Origin: Acidobacteriota bacterium
Lineage (GTDB): Bacteria; Acidobacteriota; Blastocatellia; Pyrinomonadales; Pyrinomonadaceae
Assembly (NCBI GenBank): GCA_016716435.1
Contig: JADJWI010000008.1
Span: forward strand, 1,183,501 to 1,247,500
Reading direction: 5' to 3'
Length of the DNA stretch: 64,000 bases
The number at the start of each line of letters is the position of its first letter. Positions within the stretch are counted from its first letter, which is position 1. The translations under genes were made by a program, and so were the position numbers. The notes below the pieces were generated by a model. The model made no database searches. It was not told the DNA's origin and saw nothing but the letters and a program-made list of their open reading frames with translations. Positions 16,819-24,101 of this stretch are shown piece after piece.

Positions 16819-18933
16819 TTGAAGAGCTATTTACGTTTTCTTCTTTTAGCGGTGTGCGTTTTCACCGCCGCGGGAATTGCATATCTAACCATCGCACCGA
16901 ACGGCGGAGCGATCGCCGACAAACCGGTCTATTGGATAACTGTGGACCAATCGGAGATCGGCCACCTGATCGAGAAGGACCTGTCGCTTTCGGGTTCTAC
17001 AAAATTTGAGGTCGTCGAGACCCGCGGCGGCCTCGCCATAATCAAGCTCGATGAACTCGGCTCGCAAGATCTGAGCGGGCGGATGCATGAGGAGTATCAC
17101 AAGTGCTCCGGTTTTCTGCGGCACGAGACCTACGAAGAAGCACAGCGTTCGATCGATGCCTCACTTTCTGCCAACCCGGCCGCCGAGTTTGTATCGTATA
17201 CGATCAACAATCAAACTGCCGTCGTGCCGATGCTTGCCGAAGCGGCCGAACCGAACATTCGCCAGACCATTACCGATCTTTCGTCGCTTTTCACCCGTCG
17301 CCATGACCAGCAGGGTGGACTCGACGGGGCGAACATGATCCTGACCAAGTGGCGGCAACTTGCTCTCGCCTCCGGCCGGACGGATGTTTCGGTGATGCCG
17401 TACGCTCACCTTTCGCCGACAAATCCGGACACATTCTTGACGCCGCAGCCGTCGATCATTCTCACCATCACGGGCACAGAGTTTCCCGAGGAGATCGTAG
17501 TCGTCGGTGGGCATCAGGATTCGATTCGCTCAGGACAGACGACAGGTGCGGCTCCGGGTGCGGATGATGACGCCTCCGGCATTGCGAGTATTACCGAGAC
17601 GATCCGGGTTTTGCTCGAAAAGGACTTCCGGCCGAAACGGACGATCCAATTCATGGCCTATGCAGCCGAAGAAGTTGGACTCGTCGGATCAAAAAACATT
17701 GCCCAAAACTATCGCGCCCAGAACAAGAACGTCATCGGAGCACTCCAGCTTGATATGACGAACTATGGGGGCAACTGGGCGGATATCGTTATTATTACGG
17801 ATAATACGAATGCTGCCCAAAATCAATTTCTCCGCGATCTGGTCACCGAATATCAGCCGACGCTCGTCGTGAAGAACGACCAGTGCGGTTATGGGTGTTC
17901 GGACCATAAGTCGTGGTTCGATCAGAACTACCCGGCATCGATGCCCTTTGAAGCTAAGTTCAGCGGCACCTCTCTCGACGGGATCGGATCGCAGTACAAC
18001 ACGGCACTCCACACCGCGAATGACACCATCTCGCGGAGCAACGGCAACGCAAATCATGCTCTGAAGTTCACCAAACTCGCGATCTCATATGTTGGCGAGC
18101 TGGCAAAAGGAAACATTGCTCAGCCGGCCCCGAACCGGACGCCATTCGACTTTGATGCGGACGGCCGAGCGGACCCCTCGGTCTTCCGGCCGGCAGATGG
18201 CATATGGCACATCGATGGTTCGACGGGCGGATATTCGGCCTCTCAGTTTGGTATCGCAAGCGACACGATCGTACCGGCAGACTTTGATGGCGATGGTAAG
18301 ACCGATCTCGCTGTTTTCCGCGAGGGTGTTTGGCATATGCTGCGAAGCCTGGACGGCTATTCTGCCATCCAATGGGGCGTTGCGGGCGACATTCCGCAGC
18401 CCCAGGATTTCGACGGCGACGGCAAGGCAGACATCGCTGTCTTCCGGCCTTCGAATGGCGTTTGGTACGTGCTGAACAGCAACGGCGGAAACTCGATCGT
18501 CCAGTTCGGCCAGCAAGGCGATGAGCCTATCGCCGGGGATTTTGATGGCGATGGCGAAGCCGACCTTGCCGTCTTTCGCGATGGAGTTTGGCACATCAAG
18601 GGCTCTGCGAACGGCTACACCGCATACCAGTTCGGCATCGCGACCGATACCGCGATCGCGGCGGATTTTGACGGCGACGGTAAAGCCGATCCGGCGATCT
18701 TCCGCGATGGTGTTTGGTACATTTTGCGATCTGCGGGCGGCGTGACCATCTTCCAGTGGGGCGTGGGCGGCGATATCCCGACTGCTGCTGACTATGACGG
18801 CGACGGCAACGCGGACATCGCGGTCTATCGCGGCGGAACGTGGTACATCTACAACAGCGGGAATTCGAGTGTCAGCTATCGCTCGTTTGGAATAACCGGC
18901 GACCTACCGGCGGCAAATGCCTTCGTAAAGTAG
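16819..18933 (+). CDS. Secreted M28-family zinc peptidase with C-terminal FG-GAP/VCBS-type repeats
   Basis: Start chosen at TTG 16819, because GGAGG lies seven bases upstream and it gives a clean signal peptide (KSYLRFLLLAVCVFTAAGIA); the longer frame would overlap the previous gene. This gives 704 residues. The M28 catalytic region shows the zinc ligands in order: GGHQDS, PGADDDASGI, AYAAEEVGLVGS, QLDMTNYG, and a late LHTANDTI. From residue ~441 to the end there are five to six repeats of ~48 residues, each with a Ca-binding-like DFDGDGKADIAVF motif followed by a GVWY..L strand, as in FG-GAP/VCBS propeller blades. Likely an exported aminopeptidase (acting on protein N-termini) held in or near the cell surface by a propeller. 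The same repeat type ends the protein at 25743-27803. Confidence 0.88.
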   Translation: MKSYLRFLLLAVCVFTAAGIAYLTIAPNGGAIADKPVYWITVDQSEIGHLIEKDLSLSGSTKFEVVETRGGLAIIKLDELGSQDLSGRMHEEYHKCSGFLRHETYEEAQRSIDASLSANPAAEFVSYTINNQTAVVPMLAEAAEPNIRQTITDLSSLFTRRHDQQGGLDGANMILTKWRQLALASGRTDVSVMPYAHLSPTNPDTFLTPQPSIILTITGTEFPEEIVVVGGHQDSIRSGQTTGAAPGADDDASGIASITETIRVLLEKDFRPKRTIQFMAYAAEEVGLVGSKNIAQNYRAQNKNVIGALQLDMTNYGGNWADIVIITDNTNAAQNQFLRDLVTEYQPTLVVKNDQCGYGCSDHKSWFDQNYPASMPFEAKFSGTSLDGIGSQYNTALHTANDTISRSNGNANHALKFTKLAISYVGELAKGNIAQPAPNRTPFDFDADGRADPSVFRPADGIWHIDGSTGGYSASQFGIASDTIVPADFDGDGKTDLAVFREGVWHMLRSLDGYSAIQWGVAGDIPQPQDFDGDGKADIAVFRPSNGVWYVLNSNGGNSIVQFGQQGDEPIAGDFDGDGEADLAVFRDGVWHIKGSANGYTAYQFGIATDTAIAADFDGDGKADPAIFRDGVWYILRSAGGVTIFQWGVGGDIPTAADYDGDGNADIAVYRGGTWYIYNSGNSSVSYRSFGITGDLPAANAFVK

Positions 18934-18952
18934 GCTTAGCTAAAAAACTGAA

Positions 18953-18990
18953 CGGGCCGTGATCATTGTCGATCGCGGCCCGCTTTTTTA
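18953..18990. terminator. Bidirectional intrinsic terminator
   Basis: A 12-bp stem, CGGGCCGTGATC (18953-18964) against GATCGCGGCCCG (18971-18982) with one G-T pair, loop ATTGTC and a T-rich tail CTTTTTTATTTT. The A run before the stem (TAAAAAAC) gives a U tract on the other strand, so it can end both the M28 gene and the convergent kinase gene. Confidence 0.85.
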
Positions 18991-19009
18991 TTTTACCTTA
19001 GATCTCTAT

Positions 19010-20323
19010 CTAAGAAAATTCGGAAGCGGCCCGCAGGAGAGCTTCGCGCATCTCGCCTGATGTTCGCCAGCGAAGCTCGACCTGTTTGGCAAGCGCGGTC
19101 TCGATGACAGCCGATATTCGCAACGGAACTTCCGGCACTCGATTCGCGATCGGGATGATCGGCTTTTCAAAGATCGCCTTTACCGTCTCTGAGATGCCGG
19201 CTTTGGGGCTGATGTCGAGCGCGTGTGCTCCCGTTAGCAGACTATAAGCGGTCATCCCCAGAGCATAAATATCCGAAGGCGGCCGGACTTCTTTGAAGTC
19301 TTTCACCTGCTCGGGCGGCATGTAAGCGATCGTGCCGGCGACGTCGCCGACCATTGTCACGCCGCTCATGCCGGTTTGCTTGTAGCTTTTTGAAAGGCCA
19401 AAATCGGTCAGCTTCGCAATGTAGTTTGGGAACGTGCCGTCAACAAGGATGTTCTGCTCCTTGATGTCGCGGTGAACGAAGCCCTTACCGTGTGCAAATT
19501 CCAGCGCGGCGAGGGTTTGTTCGATGATCTTGACGACCTCACGGTAGTTCAGCTTGCCGCCGCGGGTTTTCGCCAGCTTTGCGGCATCCGGCCCGCTGAC
19601 GAACTCAGATACCAAATAAACGATGCCATTGTGAGTTCCGTGGTCGATGTAGCTGACAACGTTCGGGTGCTGAAGTGATGCAGCAACTTCGATCTCCCGC
19701 ATGAACCGCTTCAGCGACTGATCGCTGACGGCCACCTCGGGCAAAAGTGTCTTGATCGCCACAGCACGGCCGTCCTTGGTCGAGCGGGCGAGCATTACGC
19801 TTCCCATTCCGCCTTGGCCGAGAATTCTGATCATCTGATAGCCGGGGATCGGCTGCGGATTGTTGCGGAGCACCTCGCGGCATTCTTCGCAAACATACGA
19901 ATATTTTGCATCCGGCCGCGAGCTTTCAGCCTTTGATAATTTGCCGCAATTCAGGCAAGCGACCGTGATGATCGAAGGCTCGGTGTTCTCTGACTGATAA
20001 AGCGGCGTCGCGGCTTTCATCGAGTCCGCCGATACCTCGACCTCAAGAACGGTCTCACCGCCCTGGATCCGGTCGCCGTGTTTCAGATAAGCCGTTTCGA
20101 CACGCAGCCCGTTTACAAACGTACCGTTGGTCGAACCGAGATCGCGAAGGAAGCACTGCGGCGGAGCTATCTCAATGATGCAATGATGGCGTGAGAAAAA
20201 ACGGTCCTGCGGCAGGCAGAAGTGCGCGTCCTCGCTTCGCCCGATCATGAACGTATCGTGTTGGTCAAATGTAAATTTTCGTCCGGTTTGGGGACCGGCG
20301 ATGACATTCAGAGTAACGCGCAT
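19010..20323 (-). CDS. Ser/Thr protein kinase with N-terminal FHA domain and zinc ribbon
   Basis: A 437-residue cytoplasmic kinase. Residues ~1-95 are an FHA domain (FMIGRSEDAHFCL, DRFFSRHHCII, DLGSTNGTFVNGLRV). A zinc ribbon follows (CLNCGK at ~122 and CEEC at ~145). The kinase domain (~160-437) has the Gly-rich loop ILGQGGMGSVML, Lys in VAIKTLL, Glu in REIEVAASL, HRDIKEQN for the catalytic loop (Ile and Glu-Gln where Leu-Lys-Pro is more usual), TDFGLS, and YMPPEQ as the APE-like motif. No transmembrane segment, unlike PknB. FHA and kinase in one chain suggest that it binds phosphorylated partners, perhaps itself. It ends an array of four minus-strand genes that all carry zinc ribbons. Confidence 0.9.
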   Translation of the reverse strand: MRVTLNVIAGPQTGRKFTFDQHDTFMIGRSEDAHFCLPQDRFFSRHHCIIEIAPPQCFLRDLGSTNGTFVNGLRVETAYLKHGDRIQGGETVLEVEVSADSMKAATPLYQSENTEPSIITVACLNCGKLSKAESSRPDAKYSYVCEECREVLRNNPQPIPGYQMIRILGQGGMGSVMLARSTKDGRAVAIKTLLPEVAVSDQSLKRFMREIEVAASLQHPNVVSYIDHGTHNGIVYLVSEFVSGPDAAKLAKTRGGKLNYREVVKIIEQTLAALEFAHGKGFVHRDIKEQNILVDGTFPNYIAKLTDFGLSKSYKQTGMSGVTMVGDVAGTIAYMPPEQVKDFKEVRPPSDIYALGMTAYSLLTGAHALDISPKAGISETVKAIFEKPIIPIANRVPEVPLRISAVIETALAKQVELRWRTSGEMREALLRAASEFS

Positions 20324-20342
20324 CGCTATGAGTATAAGGAAT

Positions 20343-20855
20343 TTAGGATATCTGTGCCACTATGCCGAGGAAGATGAAAAGCATTGAGATAATAAATGTA
20401 ACGATCCCGATGATGAGGCCGGCGATCGCAAGCCCGCTGCCGCCATATCGGTCAGGATCACGGTCCGCATTTCTCATCGCCATAAATCCGACGGCCGCCG
20501 CCGGGAGCCCGAGCCAAATGCCGCCGTAACAGCAAACCAGGATCAGCGACGCCACACCGAGAGCCATCGAGACTATCGGCAGCGTTTGATCTTTGCTTTG
20601 CGAGATCGGCGAAAGGGCCGAATGCTGCGGAAACTGAACAACCGGCGAGCTGTACGGCATGATGGGGTCCATCGTCGGCCAGTTGGTCTCGCGGGTAGCA
20701 CGCGGCGAATCCATGATCATCGTCGGCGGCTGATCGTCGGCGAAAAGCGAGGGATCACGGCTCTCCTGAAGATGCGAAAGCAACTCGCCATCCTCCAGGC
20801 AGAAGTTTATTCCGGGCTCTGTGTATTGTTTGCCGCAACGCGGGCAGGTCTTCAT
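20343..20855 (-). CDS. Zinc-ribbon membrane protein with DUF4190-like domain
   Basis: A 170-residue protein. The first 25 residues form a zinc ribbon-like element (MKTCPRCGKQYTEPGINFCL) with three clear Cys and an acidic tail; it nearly repeats the N-terminus of the next upstream gene. A polar linker follows, then two hydrophobic helices with an in-between QSK/RNADRDPDRYGGSGLAIAG region at the C-terminus, the pattern of DUF4190 membrane proteins. Function unknown. It lies 14 bp after the gene at 20870 and 19 bp before the FHA kinase, so it is most likely co-transcribed with both. It may be a substrate or membrane partner of the two kinases; this is inference from position only. Confidence 0.65.
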   Translation of the reverse strand: MKTCPRCGKQYTEPGINFCLEDGELLSHLQESRDPSLFADDQPPTMIMDSPRATRETNWPTMDPIMPYSSPVVQFPQHSALSPISQSKDQTLPIVSMALGVASLILVCCYGGIWLGLPAAAVGFMAMRNADRDPDRYGGSGLAIAGLIIGIVTFIISMLFIFLGIVAQIS

Positions 20856-20869
20856 TCGCTTTCGTCCGG

Positions 20870-21793
20870 CTAACGCCTAATTTCGAGGTCTTTGAAAGCG
20901 ATCCGCACGCCGTCACCCGAGTAGAGCCCGACAACGCCGCCCTGATAGCCGTGCACGTTGCGGATCGACGTCACCTTCTCGCTGTTTATATAGAGGTCGA
21001 TGTTATCACCTCTGTGATCAGCCTCGAGCGTGTTCGAGGCCGAACCGGGCCGGATCAGATCGCTCTTAGCCCAGTTAACGACCGGAAGCTCTTTGCCCGG
21101 CTCGTGCCGGACAACGCGATAACGCCTCGTCTTGCTATCGATGACAAAGGCATACCCTTTCACGAGCGGTGTCGGATTGCTGAGAAATATCAAGCCGTAG
21201 CCAAGGCTCGAAGGGGCATCATTCATGTTGCGGAGCGTGACCGAAGCCCTCGCATTTTCGCTGGTGCTCTCTGCCGGAGCCACCAGAACATAGTAATAGC
21301 CACGCTGACGTGCGGCCATAAGGAATTCGCCGCCGGTAAACTCGGTCGTTCCGAAGGATGAGGAATCGCGAACCCATTTCGAAAGATCGAGCTTTTCTAC
21401 ATTGGCACTATCATTCCTCGTTGGAGAATTGTTCGGCGCGGGCGTCGGATCAGTAGAAACGACCTGCGTTCCGGGATCCTCGTTCATTATCCCGATGAGA
21501 AACAATCCGCCGATCCCTCCGCCGCAGAGCACAAGGCCGATACCGAGGATGCCGACGATCCACATCCAAGCACGTGATTTCTTTGGCTGGAGCGAATAGT
21601 TCGGCTTGGCATCCCAGCTGGTCTGCATTGTCGGCGGCGCCGGAATCTGTCCGCCGGGATTGGTCGGCGGGGTGTTCATCACCATCGTCGCAGGCGGATC
21701 ATCCGCTGCGAGCACAAGCGGCGTTCCATCCTCAAGACAGAAGTTAAGTCCTTGGTCCGGATATGTTCGGCGGCAAGTCGGGCAGATCTTCAT
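20870..21793 (-). CDS. Zinc-ribbon, single-pass membrane protein with extracytoplasmic beta-rich domain
   Basis: A 307-residue protein. It begins with the same zinc-ribbon type as its neighbours (MKICPTCRRTYPDQGLNFCL), then a Pro-rich cytoplasmic linker, one transmembrane helix at ~75-102 (MWIVGILGIGLVLCGGGIGG), an Asn/Thr/Pro linker and a ~170-residue outer domain. That domain has alternating strands and ends in GYQGGVVGLYSGDGVRIAFKDLEI, which resembles concanavalin-like/DUF1080-type folds that end in a GxVGLxS...V.FxD motif. So it may bind a glycan or other ligand outside and signal inward through the ribbon. No enzyme motif was recognised. It sits between the PEGA kinase gene and the DUF4190 gene. 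Confidence 0.6.
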   Translation of the reverse strand: MKICPTCRRTYPDQGLNFCLEDGTPLVLAADDPPATMVMNTPPTNPGGQIPAPPTMQTSWDAKPNYSLQPKKSRAWMWIVGILGIGLVLCGGGIGGLFLIGIMNEDPGTQVVSTDPTPAPNNSPTRNDSANVEKLDLSKWVRDSSSFGTTEFTGGEFLMAARQRGYYYVLVAPAESTSENARASVTLRNMNDAPSSLGYGLIFLSNPTPLVKGYAFVIDSKTRRYRVVRHEPGKELPVVNWAKSDLIRPGSASNTLEADHRGDNIDLYINSEKVTSIRNVHGYQGGVVGLYSGDGVRIAFKDLEIRR

Positions 21794-21919
21794 TCTTATT
21801 TTCCTGAATAGAGGCTCAGCCTCGGGAGTTTGCTCATTATACGCAATTTCCTTCCGAAACTGAATTTACGACGCAGATCGCGAAAAGTTCGTTTGCCGTA
21901 GCAACGAAAAAATGTCGGG

Positions 21920-23518
21920 TTATGCCATTGTTCCGCCGCATTTACCGCAAAAGCGGATCTCGGGCGGAAAGGATGAGCCGCAGTTTCGGCAGGCTCTCAG
22001 GCTTGGCGTCGGCGTTGCAGAGGCGACGGTCCGCAGCGGCGAGGTCGCGATCGTTTGGCTAATGCTCAGGCCGCAGCGGCCGCAGAAACGAGCGCCGGCC
22101 GCAAGCATATTCGAGCATCGCGGACACGGAAAGCCACCCGGTACGTCGCCCGGCGAAACGAGCGTAAATGACCTGTTCCCGCAGCGGCCGCAGAACTTCA
22201 CGCCATCGGCAAAACGGGCGTCGCATTGCGTACACGCAACGATGCCGGGCATCATGCTCGAGTCGCCGCTGCTGCTCATTCCCTGCGATGGCGATGGCTG
22301 GCTGCCGCCCTCACGAGGAGCCCGAAGCTGTGCCTGGATCACCTGCTCGTCGCCGCCTTCGCGGACCTCGATGACGCGTTCGTCATCTCGTTCGCCCGGC
22401 TTCGAAACACGAAGGATGTGCTGTCCCGGCGGCACGCCCGCAAGTATCACCCTGCCCGAGCGTCCGACGCTTCCCTTTCGCTCGTCGTCAATATAAACCT
22501 CGGCACCGGCTGGAGCCATCACAACCACGCGACTGCCTCCATCGGCCCGGCTCTCGCCGATCGAGAGTGCTGCGTTCTCAAGGTCCTCGATCCATTCCTC
22601 GACGGTCGCGTGGCGCTCCGCCGCTTCGATCGCAAGCGAGCGCATTATTACCGCCTCGACCGCACTCGAAAGGTCGGTCCGCAGGGTCGAAAGTGCCGGC
22701 GGCTTGTGCATTATCTTCTGCATCACAAGCTGCATCATGTCGCCGGCGAAAGGCGTTCGCCCGCCGAGCATTAGGTATGCGATGGTCGAGAGCGCGTAGA
22801 TATCGGCCCGGACGTCAACGCCCGTCTCCGGCTGCATTTGCTCGGGTGCCATAAATTCCGGCGTGCCGATTATGCCGCGTGAAGACGGCGTGGCGTTCGA
22901 GCTAATGTCCGTAACGGTCTGGCTGATTATCTTGGCGAGGCCAAAGTCGCCGACCTTGATGAACCCGTCGCCTTTGCTCCGCTGCATTATGAAGATGTTG
23001 GCCGGCTTTAGGTCGCGATGGAGGATGCCGATCTCGTGTGCCGCATCGACGCCGTCGGCGATCTGCCGCAGGATCTTCACGCTCCGCTTCACCGGCAGCG
23101 TGCCCTCGCGGCGAAGAAGCCGATGGAGCGTTTCGCCCTCGACGTATTCCATCACCAGATAGAAGATGCCTTCGGACGACTCGCCAAAATCGGTAACGCT
23201 GACCGTATTCGGATGCTGGATCGAGGCCGCGGCTTGAGCTTCGCGTTCGAATCGGGCGATCGCCTCGCCTTCCTGAAGATCGTCGCTGCTCAGGATGTCT
23301 TGCCGAACCGTCTTGACGGCGACCTTGCGGGCGGCGAACTTGTTGTCGTTGGCCAGATAGACCTGCCCCATCGCTCCGCGTCCGAGCCGCTTGGTCAGCA
23401 GATATCGCTCGGCAAGAAGTTGCGTTCCCGGAAGGCTATGCTTCGTCGGCGTTTCGTCCTGCGGACAAACGTCGACGGCGTCCGGGTAACACTGTTCACA
23501 TTTTGGGCACTCTTTCAT
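21920..23518 (-). CDS. Ser/Thr protein kinase with zinc ribbons and PEGA domain
   Basis: A 532-residue protein with no membrane segment. N-terminal zinc ribbon (MKECPKCEQCYPDAVDVCPQ) to residue ~25; kinase domain ~38-310 with LGRGAMGQVYLA, VAVKTVR, HRDLKPANIF, VGDFGLAK, and GTPEFMAPEQ; a PEGA domain at ~325-395 (VVVMAPAGAEVYIDDERKGS); then three C-terminal double-Cys ribbons (CTQCDARFADGVKFCGRCG, CPRCSNMLAAGARFCGRCG, CRNCGSSFPPEIRFCGKCG). PEGA domains are usually extracytoplasmic or surface-associated, so one without a TM segment next to a cytoplasmic kinase is unusual. This is the first gene of the zinc-ribbon kinase array. It is a full kinase with all catalytic residues, so likely active. 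Confidence 0.9.
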   Translation of the reverse strand: MKECPKCEQCYPDAVDVCPQDETPTKHSLPGTQLLAERYLLTKRLGRGAMGQVYLANDNKFAARKVAVKTVRQDILSSDDLQEGEAIARFEREAQAAASIQHPNTVSVTDFGESSEGIFYLVMEYVEGETLHRLLRREGTLPVKRSVKILRQIADGVDAAHEIGILHRDLKPANIFIMQRSKGDGFIKVGDFGLAKIISQTVTDISSNATPSSRGIIGTPEFMAPEQMQPETGVDVRADIYALSTIAYLMLGGRTPFAGDMMQLVMQKIMHKPPALSTLRTDLSSAVEAVIMRSLAIEAAERHATVEEWIEDLENAALSIGESRADGGSRVVVMAPAGAEVYIDDERKGSVGRSGRVILAGVPPGQHILRVSKPGERDDERVIEVREGGDEQVIQAQLRAPREGGSQPSPSQGMSSSGDSSMMPGIVACTQCDARFADGVKFCGRCGNRSFTLVSPGDVPGGFPCPRCSNMLAAGARFCGRCGLSISQTIATSPLRTVASATPTPSLRACRNCGSSFPPEIRFCGKCGGTMA

Positions 23519-23654
23519 TCAGCGGCGTAGCCCGCAGCGGGCTCGAGGTGATCGATAGACAACAAACGAGTATTCTACGTCAGAACGCCGTGAATTAAAA
23601 AAACCGCCGGCGGGCCGGGCGATGCAACTTGTTTCGTTTCAGTTAACTGGCGGC

Positions 23655-23684
23655 TTTACACAAAGAAATTCGAGTTGCTATACT
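23655..23684 (+). promoter_or_regulatory. Promoter of tRNA-Lys
   Basis: -35 TTTACA (23655-23660) and -10 TATACT (23679-23684) with an 18-bp spacer. The predicted start is about 23691, three bases before the mature tRNA. Confidence 0.65.
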
Positions 23685-23693
23685 TCAAACCTT

Positions 23694-23769
23694 GGGTCGA
23701 TAGCTCAGTCGGTAGAGCAGCGGACTCTTAATCCGCGGGTCGCAGGTTCGATCCCTGCTCGGCCTACCA
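23694..23769 (+). tRNA. tRNA-Lys (anticodon CTT)
   Basis: A 76-nt tRNA with encoded CCA. Acceptor stem GGGTCGA / TCGGCCT has G-T pairs at 1-72 and 4-69. The anticodon stem-loop is GCGGA-CTCTTAA-TCCGC, which reads CTT and decodes AAG. The T loop has the standard GGTTCGATCC form. A promoter lies just upstream and a terminator 38 bp downstream, so it is a single-gene unit. Confidence 0.97.
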
Positions 23770-23806
23770 TTTCAAAACCGCACAAACCGAATGTGCAAAA
23801 ACAAAA

Positions 23807-23840
23807 GGCGTGATCGAAACACTCGGTCACGCCCTTTTTT
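23807..23840 (+). terminator. Intrinsic terminator after tRNA-Lys
   Basis: Stem GGCGTGATCG (23807-23816) against CGGTCACGCC (23824-23833) with one G-T pair, a 7-nt loop and a CTTTTTT tail. Confidence 0.85.
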
Positions 23841-23930
23841 GTTTTGAACCAGCCCCGATGCCGTAAAATCAGCACACTTCCGCGTAAACCTCACGATTCT
23901 AACGAAAATTATCGGCTTAATGAGAGAAAT

Positions 23931-24024
23931 GTTGGCGAACTCTAGAGAAAAGTTGGTCAACTCTAGAGAAAAGTTGGCCAACTCTAGAGAAAAGTTGGCG
24001 AACTCTAGAGAAAAGTTGGTGAAC
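23931..24024. repeat. 21-bp tandem repeat, four full units plus a half unit
   Basis: Units start at 23931, 23952, 23973 and 23994, with a 10-base part unit at 24015. Each unit is GTTGGnnAAC followed by TCTAGAGAAAA. Only the two central bases of the first block vary (CG, TC, CC, CG, TG); in unit 3 the block is the perfect palindrome GTTGGCCAAC, and TCTAGA is a palindrome in every unit. As 21 is a multiple of three, the array stays open in several frames: a 78-codon plus-strand frame from 23920 would read four copies of NSREKLA/V. No ribosome site supports it, and a protein product is doubtful. The array lies between tRNA-Lys and the 3' end of the prsW-type gene. Confidence 0.9.
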
Positions 24025-24071
24025 GTTTCTTCGGAAAGACGCTTTCAAGAGCGGACACAGGGCATTTCCCG

Positions 24072-24099
24072 ATTCACCATTCACCATTCACCATTCACC
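24072..24099. repeat. 7-bp tandem repeat (ATTCACC x4)
   Basis: Four exact copies of ATTCACC in a row, three bases before the stop codon of the minus-strand FHA-PrsW gene, hence in its 3' untranslated region. Together with the 21-bp array it makes this short gap unusually repetitive. The unit resembles heptamer simple repeats known from some other bacterial phyla; no function can be assigned. Confidence 0.85.
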
Positions 24100-24101
24100 A
24101 A

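Noticed and set aside
23931..24024. 21-bp array as a CRISPR
   Set aside because: No spacers between units; the units are directly joined and only two bases vary. No cas genes are near.
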